64,000 nt of DNA from Venturia oleaginea (taxonomy: Eukaryota > Ascomycota > Dothideomycetes > Venturiales > Venturiaceae). Below are positions 24,913 through 34,825 of this stretch, piece by piece. Within the stretch, counting starts at the first letter, position 1; each line of letters opens with the position of its first letter. Position numbers and translations under genes: made by a program. Under the pieces are notes generated by a model. That model worked only from the letters and a program-made list of their open reading frames with translations. It was not told the DNA's origin and did not search any database. Where the stretch lies: positions 496,001 to 560,000 of the forward strand of contig JABMLP010000014.1 of assembly GCA_013176395.1 (NCBI GenBank), given 5' to 3'.

Positions 24913-25811
24913 ATGAGATGGTCGTCGATGTGCGCACATTTGGCCAGAACCATATCCTCAACTCTGTCAAACAAATCGACCCAAGCAGCCACCTGGGTTG
25001 ATGAGAACGAAAACTCAAGCTCTACACTTGAGGCAGCAATCCCCTCGCCTCCATCCGCCTCCCCAGTGGAAATCCCATATATTACGCTGGCCCACGAATG
25101 CGGTGGTACTTCTGCTGTCTGTTCTGTTGGGAGTAATGTCTTCTGCAAAGTCAAGCTTAATACAGCGGGAGTTACTCCAGAATCGGTCACTTTGAACTTT
25201 GTTCGAGACAAGCAGCCTCAAGCTTTGAGACACCTAAAGTATTTAACCACAGCTTCCAAGATGATCGATCATATCTATTCCTCCAAAGACTACCAGGTCG
25301 GACACTCACTACTGCCTGGCCAACCCTAAGCGAATTTTGGCAGCAACACTGCGTCGACACTATCGTATCCGCGTGTCTTGAAATGGCACAATGGACATCC
25401 CCGCGACTAGGCGGTGTAGACTCCCAAAACATAGCGGAATACTATCTCTGCTGGAATGAGAGCTCCGACTTCGATTCCGCCCAACTCCAGCCGAGATGTG
25501 AAGCGATAGGCATAGACTACTCGAACTTTTACCTCTATCACGCTGACCCTGGACCCGGTAACATAATTGTGGAGGATGAACCAATAATAATTCGACAGAT
25601 CGGTATCATTGATTACGAGTTGCCGGTTACCTTCCACGTGGCTGGGTAAGGACCAAGTTCCGAATCAGCAGTAGGTCTAGATATTCCTGGGGCGGAAGAT
25701 TCGAAGGATAGAACTTTGTGGAGAGATACGGTTTGGGCGGCGTTTGGGACTCTCGGGTTTACAGATTACTCATACGGTTGGTTAGAAACTGAAGACATGG
25801 CTGGGACTTGA
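24913..25811 (+). pseudogene. Aminoglycoside-phosphotransferase-like (APH/protein-kinase-like) pseudogene
   Basis: The APH fold is recognisable across the stretch but in three frames. The first part (24913-25320) holds a glycine-loop-like GGTSAVCSVG and the C-lobe approach, then ends at TAA. The frame that continues sense (LSEFWQQH, then MAQWTSPRLG) is shifted by one base. It carries the catalytic-loop motif FYLYHADPGPGNIIVED and IGIIDYE (normally HxDxxxxN and IDWE). After ELPV the frame breaks again: AGYLPRGWVRTKFRISS lies in another frame, then GLDIPGAEDS in a third. Three one-base shifts argue for decay rather than introns, since no splice sites fit. Fungal relatives are an expanded group of unknown substrate. 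Confidence 0.75.
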
Positions 25812-28063
25812 TGTTTTCAAATGCAAGCTGATTGGATAGTATTAAATGAGTGTATCCAAAACAAGTTATTCCCTAACACCAAGTCTGCAAAACTTTTCCT
25901 TGAACAACGTAGTAAAGGCATAATAACGGCGTACAAAGCTAACAATACACAAGGGATGGTATAAGTAATAGTATAGAAAATCAATACCGTAAAAAAGTCG
26001 GAGGCGAGCTTTCTATTCTAGAGGTAGGTAGTCGCCTACCCAAGTTCTCCTCCCTGGTCAATCTCTCCTACGTCACAGTATATTTTATTCGCAACGAGAC
26101 GATCTGCTCAACCATATCGCGGCTCGGGGATTCCTCCCCACCCATCTGGCAAGGCTCGATTGCAGCCGTCCTAAATTTTAAGAAAGCTCCAAAAGGGTCC
26201 CGTTTATGACCCGAATACATTGGTTGCAGAAGCATTCAGTTGTGCCACAGGTCGGTGGTCAACCTTTGATCATTCATGGAACGTTATGTCTGTGTTGAAT
26301 CCTTCTTTCACCGCCGTGGGAGGGACGAATCTTTCTGTGAGCGGAGCATATGATTTTTCGGAGCATAATGGCATTGAAGCATCGCAGCACCTAGGTTCGG
26401 TACCTTCACCTATAATGGCCGGCCCAGATTCGACCTTTCTGTAAGTTTTCCCGCCCTATCTGTCGTTGTCCAAAATTCTAACGACCCGGAAAGCAGGTCC
26501 TACTCCCACTCCTAATTGTCATCTATGCCCGCAAATTATTGTGGTCTCGATATCACTTAGACCTTGTCGTCCCGTTTGCCTCCAGCTCCAACAATAATTC
26601 ATCCTGTCCTCGAGCCTTCCGTGATGTACGATGTTGTATGGTAGTAGTCAGATTAAAAAAGAAAGACGGTGGATGAAAATATTCCTCGAATCCCTATCGC
26701 GCTATATATGCGATGTATGACACCTGGTGCATATGTGAGGCATAATTGCCCACAAGCAAAATTCTAAAGTGGCCAACATTGTCAGATATGACATCGGATC
26801 AACCAAGTATCCTCAGTCTAGCTTCTGTTGTCGTAACAGTCTCGGGTAGACTCCTTCCCTCGGGGCTAACAATTCTAACCACCTTCTGAGAATGGTGGCT
26901 TTGACACCGGTACTAACCGCCCTCTGGTCATGGTACTTCGAGTTCAGCCCCAGTCATCCAGGCATCCCTCGACTATGTCTCAAAGACTGTTGTAACCTAA
27001 TGGTAAATAGTGGCATTGATGTTGCACAAACATTGCTTTCGCTTCCACCAAGAAAGCAGAGAACTCCCTTTGGACTTTGTACTACTTCTCTATGATTTCT
27101 TATCGTTCAGATCAACGAGCGAATTAAACGAACTGCTAACAAGAATTAGTGAATGATGGTCTCTTCAGATCGGCCAGCCTCCTGAAATGTGGACTTTCCT
27201 ATTTTAGAGAATGTGAGTACGACATTAACTTTCTCGTGCGACCACATTTTAGCGAAATTCGAGGTTACGCGAACATTGGACGGATGCTGACCTCATTTTT
27301 CCAGATGAGATTTGGAGTCCTTGACCCTGGTCGGTGAACATTTATCCCGTTGTTTCCAAAGAATGGCGGGAACGACTTAGTATGGCCTTTAACTTTGACG
27401 CGCCCTCGAAAAGGGACTTGGCCAGTGACTTCTTTCGAATTGAACTGAAGCATTACTCTCACTTTCATACTCTAGGAGTCAGCAGGCTGAGGTTGCAAAT
27501 GATAACAAGCGGAGCTTGTCAGCAGCACATAATTGCTTACCCTTATTCATTCGATCACGAGGCCTCATCTCTTTGATTTCAAAGAGACATCAAAGGTTTT
27601 TTCAGACGCCAGTCCTTAATAGGACTCACCACCGGGAATGTCTTTCAGCTGGCGAGAGTTACAATGTGAGGTATCATGCCTTGCTGAGGCCAAGGCTGCT
27701 TCAACTGCCTAATTTCTCTGACCGTACTTTCATAGCTTCATAGAACTCGAGCAATACTGCTGGCAGGGCTCGTCCCGCCCTGGAAAAAATCCACCCGAAC
27801 CAATGGAGTATACACATACCTCCCTATCGTATACTGCTCCTGAAGACACCTTCTGGTTGAGGACGACCTCATGCTTTTAAGATGAAGAGTTGAATTCGGC
27901 GATATCCCAGTTCCCTCCAATGTACGATAGAACGACAAGTATAAGAGATCAACCAAATCTGCATCACCATTCTAGACCAACAGCTCCAAATCCTATCGAA
28001 GAACTCCAACAACCAACACAAGAAACTCACTCCAACAAGTCCAAGTCCAACATCAACTGCACC
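25812..28063. other. Long gene-poor stretch
   Basis: No gene is supported. Short frames at 26220-26444, 26892-27095, 27149-27337 and 27516-27743 share no recognisable motif, and stops are frequent on both strands. The stretch may contain further decayed genes or transposon remains that I cannot identify. The last 150 bases are the leader of the secreted-protein gene at 28064. Confidence 0.45.
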
Positions 28064-28582
28064 ATGCACTTCTCAACCTACCTTACTCTCACCCTCCTAT
28101 CCAACCTCGCCAAAACCGCTCCCATAACAGAAGAATCAACAAACCTCTCCACAACCTCACTCACCACCAAATCATCCCTCCTCCTCCACACAACCACCAC
28201 CCCAAAAACCCCCTCCTACTGCTCCTTCCCCGCAAACGAATTCTACTACCTCCCCTTCACCTACCACACCCGCAACGCCTGCATAGGAATAGACACCATA
28301 AACGAATCACCTACCCCCTGGTCCCCAACCGAATACACAAACATCATCTCCGCCATGGCCCAACAGGTTACCAAAGACGGGTTGTGGAAAACGTCGCAGG
28401 TGGGCTGCTGGGTGGCCAATTTCGAGAAGTTCACTAGTGCGATTCCAGATCGGGAGGGGTACAAGGAGGCGTTTGCGTTGGCGATGGAGAATGCGAGGGC
28501 GTTGAGGGAGGCGGGGTTTCAGAGGTTTTATTTTCAGTTGGATGGGGAGTATACTGTTGTTGGGCGGTTGGCGTTTTGTTAG
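28064..28582 (+). CDS. Small secreted protein, 172 aa, four cysteines (hypothetical)
   Basis: The ATG lies in a good CACC context after a C/A-rich leader. Residues 1-19 (MHFSTYLTLTLLSNLAKTA) form a plausible signal peptide. A Thr/Ser-rich spacer with TTTTP follows, then a compact domain with four cysteines (YCSFPA, NACIGI, VGCWVANF and the final C), enough for two disulfides. No known family is recognised, and no N-glycosylation-rich or transmembrane region is seen. Third codon positions change from mostly C/A to mostly G/T about two thirds through (near 28375). It could be an effector or a wall protein; function unknown. Confidence 0.65.
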   Translation: MHFSTYLTLTLLSNLAKTAPITEESTNLSTTSLTTKSSLLLHTTTTPKTPSYCSFPANEFYYLPFTYHTRNACIGIDTINESPTPWSPTEYTNIISAMAQQVTKDGLWKTSQVGCWVANFEKFTSAIPDREGYKEAFALAMENARALREAGFQRFYFQLDGEYTVVGRLAFC

Positions 28583-29165
28583 GGGGTGGCGTGGAGAAGG
28601 GGCGGAGTGGGAAGTGTGGGGAGCGATGTTGGGGATATTCTTTTGGCTTGAGTTCGCTCGGATTTGTTTTACTTCTTGCTTTTCTGGTGGTAATGATGTG
28701 TGTAGTCGACGTTTTTGTTGCTTTGGATGCATCTGTCCTTATCGAGTGTAAGTCTTGCAATTATTGTGTTTTCATTCGTGAGAGTGTACGTGTGTTGCGA
28801 TTTGAAGAAGTCGAAGACAGTAGTTGTGTTCCGCCAGAACTCGGCAAAGCACTATCTAGAGAGGCTCATTAAGTTCTTCATGTCCGAACCATATCTGCAA
28901 GACGAAATCCTGATAAAGACGCAGGACTAATAAACTTCTCATAGAGAAGAAGGCCTTCGATTCCATTTAGTAGCAAAACTCCTGGCAACATCCAATTTTA
29001 ATACCTCCAGGAAATAAACGCTATCGAACTTCAGTCCGGCATGTATTACTTACCTACCCCCCTCGGTACACAATTCTCAGCATCATATTATCCATAAAAC
29101 GAGCAAGGGTTAAGGAAAACTTAAAAAGTCCTGCGGCAAGTCAGCCAAGTTACTTCACCAATCTC
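28583..29165. other. Spacer between the secreted-protein gene and the overlapping-ORF cluster
   Basis: No gene. Around 28980-29030 there is a weak hairpin-like segment (CTCCTGGCAA ... CCTCCAGGAA) that only faintly resembles the introner-like repeat and is not counted as a copy. Confidence 0.4.
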
Positions 29166-29754
29166 TCACACAAAAACCGTCGTCTCAACCGTCTCCAAAT
29201 GCTGCTGTCTATTTCTTCCTCTTCGCCTAGTTAAGCCCTCTTCAACACCCACAATCCTCATCTCCTTCGTCATACTCCATCCCTCCCCGTTATACGCGCC
29301 CCCTTCATTAACAGCAACAACAACATAGTGTCCCGCCAACAGAACTTTATCACCAACTTGAATCTCATCATCCCTCCCAACCTCGTTGACAGGTTTCAAA
29401 GGACTGACAGTATACTTGAGCGGACTCCTATCCAGCGTCACATCCGCCAGTTCCATTGTCCTCCCAACAAGGGTGCGGACAATGGCATGTTTGGCTTCAA
29501 TGTGGAGTTGACCTTGGTGTAAATGAGCTTTATAGCCACTCCAGGTGCTACCATCAGTTGATCCATGACCACCCGGGAAATCAACTTTGGTAATCAGTAC
29601 ATCGCTCAGTTTTTCGGTTTTGATTGATACTAGCGCGGACACGGCCGGTCTGATTCAAAGCATTCAAAGCCAGAACAACCTTGTCCAATTCATCCTTGAT
29701 GAGCCGCGCTTCCTCATTGCCACCGTGGAATTGCAGCGTGTAGTGACCGGACAT
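29166..29754 (-). pseudogene. Overlapping-ORF cluster, third ORF (frameshifted, unknown protein)
   Basis: The ATG at 29754 follows immediately on the TAA stop (29755-29757) of the preceding ORF. The first frame reads MSGHYTLQFHGGNEEARLI and a charged helix, but needs a one-base shift near 29650 to enter the long frame that runs to 29166 (SIKTEKLSDVLITKVDF... ending TTVFV). Restored length would be roughly 190-200 aa. The second half is beta-rich (VGDKVLLAGHYVVVAVNEGG). No family recognised. The shift could instead be a programmed frameshift or a sequencing error. Confidence 0.45.
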
Positions 29755-31135
29755 TTAATACTGGACTATACTGGCGATTTGTTTGCTGTGAATTTCCAGC
29801 TCGCGTGCGGCGGCCTGTTTCGTGATACGTCGCCCATCGGTCTTTAAGGTGATCGCCAAAGTGCTTTGATGGAGAGTGGCGACGTTGCGTTAGTCTGGGC
29901 ACCATTTTTCTTTCCGGAACTGCTCCAAGTTGGCTTGCGTCTAATCTTCTAAAATCCAGATGGCGGATTTTCCTCCCCACGATGGCGGCTGCTTTCTTTT
30001 GACCTGTCATCCATCTATTCGCTTTTCGGATGACTACGTTGATCATATTGGTAGCCTGAATGATAGGCTCGTTGAGGAGGTTTTCTTGGATAACTAAATC
30101 GTGACGGCGGCCATGATCTCTGACTTCTGCGATCGAGTAAGCACCTTTAATCATGCAGGTGATTTGTTCGAGATCGTTAGGGTCAACGGTGTATTCTTGC
30201 AAGTCGGTGAGGATGAACCTGATGTTTTGTTCTGTGGAGCTAAACTCGGGACGGAGTTCTATATGAGGAATATAATTGATTGTTTTGGTGTGACCGTTTC
30301 CAATGCCTTGGTACTGAAGATTATCGAATACTGTGGTTGTTTTAATGCCATCGCGTGGCCACTTTGAGATCCAGGAGTTTAGAACACTACCAAGCTCATC
30401 GACATTGCCTGGCAGAACATAACCTTGCAATAAGATGCGTTGAATAAACACTTGCCAGATCCGGGGATAGCTCTCCTCAGTAATGGGTTCATTCACTCCA
30501 AATCCTTCGACGGCAGGAACCATGGCGGTGAGGAATCCCTTGGGATTTATCGACGTCAAAGGTATAACTTTGAGGAACAAGAGTTCAACGTGTTGTCTTT
30601 CGGCCCGCAGCTTGTAAGTCGTCTCAAGAAACTCGGCTATTTCTCTCAAGTCCTCCTCGTTCAAGAGATACAAAAGAAGTACGACCATCTGAAGAAATCG
30701 TGGCCGAATGAAAGCCTGGGTTCTGTCACTGGAAGATGCTGGATCGAGAGAGTTGAAATATGGGGCGCTCTGCGAGATGGTCTCCCGGATACCTTTGCTG
30801 GTAGTGATAGTTTTGAAACCCTCGGCAGTATTGACGCCGTATCGAATATTCTTCGAATAGATGATCTTGGAGCTGCGAAAGATTAGCGACTGTATCTTTT
30901 CAAAGGTCCTACAAACATACCGAGTAGTCATCCTAAATAAGATAGGGCTACGCACACAAAGACGTCTGGCATCTTCGATCATAGCTTCTAGCAGGTCACG
31001 AGTCACCTCGAAGGGCGGGTCTGGGCCAGCCTTAAGGACCAGCTCTCGATAATGTACAAGTAAGCTTACCAAAAGAGTTTCCGTCCACCTCGATCAAAGT
31101 GCTTGGCACACCTCAATCCTCGTTTCGAAGATCAT
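29755..31135 (-). pseudogene. Overlapping-ORF cluster, middle ORF (about 460 codons, broken, unknown protein)
   Basis: An ATG at 31135 lies inside the end of the upstream ORF (23-nt overlap, different frame). Codon 14 is TGA (31094-31096), after which the frame is open to about 29940. There the sensible frame shifts by one base (TQANLEQFRKEKW onwards), meets a TAA at 29890-29892, and continues as a basic helix (TKQAAARELEIHSKQIASIV) to TAA at 29755. The product is almost all alpha-helical with a central leucine-rich part (MVVLLLYLLNEEDLREIAEF). No motif or family recognised. A viral nucleoprotein-like helical protein is one guess, nothing more. Breaks: one TGA, one frameshift, one TAA. Confidence 0.5.
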
Positions 31136-31973
31136 TGGTGATTTTCACTTCCTTGGTGTTGATTGTGACGGCGTCAGGGTGGCTTTTGAAGCGATACTCC
31201 CGGTCTCTAGTCAAGGAATTGTCCCTCGAAATGAACGAGTCTTGTCTGGATGCCGATCGTCGTTGACGAGCCCTTTCGGCGATTTCCGCTGTTTGATCTG
31301 TTTGATCTGTTTGGACGACGCTAAGATTTTTGTCTGCGTCAAAAACAGATAAAAGGGTCGCAGCTGTCTGGACACGCCACAAAGCATCCAGCTGATCCAG
31401 TTCCTTGCCAGTCATGTCGAATTGCTCAAGGCGATTGACAGCAGGCTTGTCTACACCAGGCAAAAATGCCATACCCACCTTGATGACTGCAGCACTTTCG
31501 AGGAAGTCATCGTTGCAGAGCTGGCCATCTATGTACGTATAACGAATGCGAGCATCGCGACTCTTTTCAAACTGGCGGGGCATCATTCCCGATTCGTGCA
31601 GTGTGATCGCCCTAGGCGAGTTAGTACATGCTCGCTCCACGTTAGAACGCAAATATCTCACTTGTTGCCCTGTCATCCCGACTTTCTCAACTGCCTTGTC
31701 AAGATTGTCATCTCTGAAAGTATGAGAGGCTTGCAGCCTCAAGGACGACATGGCGAGGGCTGAGATATCGTTTTCGGGGACGACTGGGAAATTGTCGACA
31801 GACTCTAGGCCGTTGATGGAGAGTGGTACGGTTGAGCTACGGTGTGTTTCGAATGTACTTTCATTGCCGCGATCATGTCGATCATGGCTGCCATAGCTGT
31901 CAAAACCCGATAAGTTCGATTGTTTTTGAAGCCTTTTGGGTACTGGCGGCCTGTCGCTCCAACCGCCTGACAT
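31113..31973 (-). CDS. Overlapping-ORF cluster, first ORF (286 aa, unknown protein)
   Basis: Uninterrupted from ATG (31973) to TGA (31113). The N-terminal 60 residues are disordered and rich in Ser/Asp/Arg/His. A middle region (DKAVEKVGMTGQQVRYLR) and MAFLPGVDKP look folded. The C-terminal third is charged, with a TDQTDQT direct repeat and an Arg/Ser-rich tail (ARQRRSASRQDSFISRD). A possible leader intron (GTACCT, branch ACTAAC, ending CCAG) abuts the ATG. No family recognised. Its last 23 bases overlap the start of the next ORF, which is unusual for a fungal nuclear gene. Confidence 0.55.
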   Translation of the reverse strand: MSGGWSDRPPVPKRLQKQSNLSGFDSYGSHDRHDRGNESTFETHRSSTVPLSINGLESVDNFPVVPENDISALAMSSLRLQASHTFRDDNLDKAVEKVGMTGQQVRYLRSNVERACTNSPRAITLHESGMMPRQFEKSRDARIRYTYIDGQLCNDDFLESAAVIKVGMAFLPGVDKPAVNRLEQFDMTGKELDQLDALWRVQTAATLLSVFDADKNLSVVQTDQTDQTAEIAERARQRRSASRQDSFISRDNSLTRDREYRFKSHPDAVTINTKEVKITNDLRNED

Positions 31974-32923
31974 CTGGTTCTGTTAGTATAGACATTTTAG
32001 ACAGTTGTTAGAGGTACCTGCCATTCTGTTCATGGTCGTGGTTGCACCGTATGCCGTTTCGTCTCTCAGCTGTATGAAAGCGGAGTGTTAATTCTTCCAG
32101 GACGGTCGGTGATTTGGAGAACCCTGGAGGTAAAGCGAGGGTAAAGAAATTCGAAAGGCGTTCTTAACCGATATCGAAATGCTCAGCCTCTCGCCAGCCG
32201 CTCGTGGCGGGAGATACGGACAATAAGCTGGCGTATTGTCCCATGACAAGAACTAAAATCAGATTTGACGGGAAATATAAATATCCTAAAATCAGATTAA
32301 CGTACTTCGAGCACCCCTAGATGACTGCCACGCCTTCGTGCAGTTTAGCTGGACAAAGAGGGGAGTGCATGACGCTCATGAGACTTGATCAGGCTGAGCA
32401 GAATTTGTCGAGTATAAAGAGGCTACGAGCCGGTCAAAATGACTAGGTAGTGTTGGAATGCAACAGCTATCCGTCTCAAATACAGCGGACGGACACTATC
32501 AAATTTAGTCAAAGGGGAAAAAAAGGGAGCAAGAGGCTTTGGATGTCTCCTCAGCCGTCACAAGGTCACTGCAAAGTACGCCTTGCCAGGATCGTGATGT
32601 GGACAGGAAAACAAGGCATCGAGGTTCGCACCATTTAGCGGCTCAGCGAACTGAGCCGGATATCTGCGGATCGCTTACTTTGTGCAGTGATTGGACCGAA
32701 ACGCATATGCCAGCCTCGTTGGCTGCATCCCAAAGTTCCGCAGTACAAATAGTTATCGGGGAGGTGGCGGAGGAAAATTAAACTGCAGGAAGAAGCAAAC
32801 GATTCATCGAAGAATACGGCTTACCAAGCAGGGCGCTTTCAGCCTCATACCGTGCATATCGTGATCTCAAGTCTGGCCCAGATGTCGAGTATCCCTCTTC
32901 CTCTCCTCTCCACTCTCGTCAAC
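31974..32923. other. Spacer with no supported gene
   Basis: No recognisable gene. A leftward frame of about 50 codons (LEELTLRFHTAERRNG) ends just upstream of the 286-aa ORF and may belong to the overlapping-ORF cluster, but it has no ATG. The last part is a C/T-rich leader ahead of the pseudogene at 32924. Confidence 0.4.
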
Positions 32924-33244
32924 ATGAAGTGTTACCACGTAGCACCTTTCATCTCAGTATTATCTTCACAGTTCGTTCACAGCTAATTCTGCTACTACCC
33001 TGGAGCAAATGCTCAAGCCTTTGGCCATCGGCCATGCGATGAATATGCGGTCACTAGTCTTTGTTGTCCAGCAGGATGGGTCTGCTTCTTGAACAAACTT
33101 TGTGTTGTAACGGATGCGAATGCAGTCAATCACGCAGTAGCAGCAGGCACCACAGTTCGAGGGACTTGTACGGATCCGCGGTGGAATTCTACACATACCA
33201 TACGCAGCTGCCTCGGGAGCTCACTGTATTTTACTACTGCCTAG
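32924..33244 (+). pseudogene. Cysteine-rich secreted protein pseudogene (fungal CYYP-type)
   Basis: The ATG starts a signal-peptide-like segment (MKCYHVAPFISVLSSQFVHS) that stops at TAA (32984-32986). The same frame reopens at once with the hallmark of a common fungal secreted family: CYYPGANAQAF, RPCDEY, SLCCPAGWVC, KLC, VRGTCTDPRWNS, and ends at 33244. Spacing of the cysteines fits family members that carry CYYP...PC...CC...C...C...RGTCTD. No splice sites around the TAA restore the frame, so a nonsense mutation between signal peptide and mature domain is the simplest reading. Function of the family is unknown; some members have a C-terminal membrane helix, absent here. Confidence 0.65.
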
Positions 33245-33469
33245 AGGTGTTCGCGCTTTTAACTCGAGGAACTCTTCGCCTCATATGCTCACTCGTTCCG
33301 CATCCGGCCCATCATTTCGTGTTCACGATATGTTCCCGATACGTTTCAGAGGGTGAAGGCTGAGCCTTCTCGTGGGAGAGTGGTGGTTCTGTTGGTGACT
33401 CGAGGATTTCGCGGACCTGTATTGTATGACGGTCAACTTCGGGTCGATGTCCTCATCGAATAGATGTAT

Positions 33470-33798
33470 TCAAGCCTTCTCATCGACATCGCTTGCGGGC
33501 GGTTCTGGGTATTGAGTGCGGATCTCCTTGATGACATTCTCCACCACGCGTCAGTTGGTGCCAGCTCCAAACAGATAGTTGAACGTACAGCCAGAGCCTC
33601 GGGGTTGACGCCATTCTCAATGAGAGAGACGCAGTAGGAAAGTTGTTGGCGGTTCAGGTGAGTGTTCTGGGCATATTTAGTAGGTGCCCCTACGCGACTT
33701 TGAGTCTCATTGCTTACCAGTAGGGTCGCAATTTCATGGAGGATGTCAATAACCTCACGGGCAGCCTTGCGCTTATCGTCTACATCTGAAGAGGGCAT
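33470..33798 (-). CDS. MZT1: Mitotic-spindle organizing protein 1 (MOZART1 homologue)
   Basis: Complement(join(33470..33538,33589..33666,33718..33798)), 75 aa. The core reads [35 protein letters not shown] and VNPEALANVIKEI across two phase-0 introns (51 and 50 nt), matching MZT1 almost throughout. The protein binds the N-terminus of gamma-tubulin complex proteins and recruits the complex to microtubule organising centres. The ATG at 33798 gives the usual short N-tail. The C-tail is Pro/Asp-rich. Assignment is firm despite the small size. Confidence 0.95.
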
Positions 33799-34525
33799 TT
33801 TGTATGGGAACGTTTGAAGTTTGTCGTCGCGTTAAAAGTGGATTTTGGGTAAGGTGGGATAGAATAGAACTAGAGGCGAGGTTAATGAAAAACATCCATC
33901 CTGCCTTCAACACTCCCATCAACATCATCAAACCACCATCCCATCTTTCCAGACGACGTCGAGAGTCGGGACGATACATCGCAGTGGACCATCTCGGTCC
34001 GTCTGACTCCTTCGCAAACACTCTACACTCAGACGCCCCAGCCAGGCGACGAACAAGGAGATCGCCCCAAATCAAAGTCGACATGGCCATTTAATCAGAC
34101 CATGTTCGGAATAAAAATTGCCAGAAACGTCTCCACATCCAATGTAGAATATCGCCGACTTTGCACGTCTGAAGCTGGTGTAAGGACATCAAGCTGGCTG
34201 CTCAGGAATCATATCAGTTGTACGCTATATCAGGAGCTACCAAGACTCTCGTATCACTTCAAAACTATACTATGTATGTCTGAAAGTTTTGCAATCCTGC
34301 AACACGATCCTTCACATCTGGACAAGCTCCATAGCTAATCCCAGCACCCGACCTATTTAAAGTCTTGTGCCGACCGTCCCAAGGAACTCATGAGCCGACC
34401 ATCCCACGGACCCCAGTACTGATCAATATTACCTTTCATTATCTTTAAAACCCGTTCTTTCCCATTCCGCAACTCTACCAATCATTCACCATTGTATCCT
34501 TCGCTTTCTTCTCACCACTATCATC
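33799..34525. other. Promoter region of MZT1 and the small membrane-protein gene
   Basis: No gene. The two flanking genes are divergent. The right 100 bases are a C/T-rich leader (CTTTCTTCTCACCACTATCATC) before the ATG at 34526. Confidence 0.5.
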
Positions 34526-34825
34526 ATGTTCAACAGCAATGGCACGCCTTCCACCACGATAGGGTGTATTCTCGTTGCTGCTTTACTAGGGACCTTTCTA
34601 TTCATTTCCGTCAGAGTTGGCCAGCATATGTCCCAGGACGGTAGTCACAATCTGGTTGCCATCACTGCTTTGGTTCTCTTTGGCTTGATCTGTTATGTCA
34701 TCGCGGCCGCACTTTTGGCCATGTCCGTCGGCGCAGCTATTTTCGACCGGTGTACCGCGCAAACTCAACATGATTATGAAAAGGTTTCTACTACGGAAAC
34801 TCGTCCTGATTGTGAGAAGGTTTGA
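34526..34825 (+). CDS. Small two-helix membrane protein, 99 aa (hypothetical)
   Basis: A single exon with an ATG in a good context (CATCATG). Two hydrophobic segments of about 20 residues (GCILVAALLGTFLFISV and LVAITALVLFGLICYVIAAAL) are joined by a short His/Asp/Gly loop. The C-tail is polar and acidic, with the repeated phrase DYEKV ... DCEKV. The first segment could act as a signal anchor. No family recognised. The coherent hydrophobic pattern and leader support a real gene, but expression is unproven. Confidence 0.55.
   Translation: MFNSNGTPSTTIGCILVAALLGTFLFISVRVGQHMSQDGSHNLVAITALVLFGLICYVIAAALLAMSVGAAIFDRCTAQTQHDYEKVSTTETRPDCEKV

Noticed and set aside
24729..25233. Leftward open frames opposite the APH-like pseudogene
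   Set aside because: They mirror the sense frames, contain no motif, and the plus strand carries recognisable APH motifs.
23152..28582. Secondary-metabolite gene cluster around the alcohol dehydrogenase
   Set aside because: No polyketide synthase, NRPS, terpene synthase or tailoring enzymes nearby; the dehydrogenase is an ordinary ADH1-type gene.
28970..29030. CTCCTGGCAA ... CTCCAGGAAATAAACGCTATCGAA as a fifth hairpin copy
   Set aside because: Only a few bases match the family consensus and no splice sites surround it.
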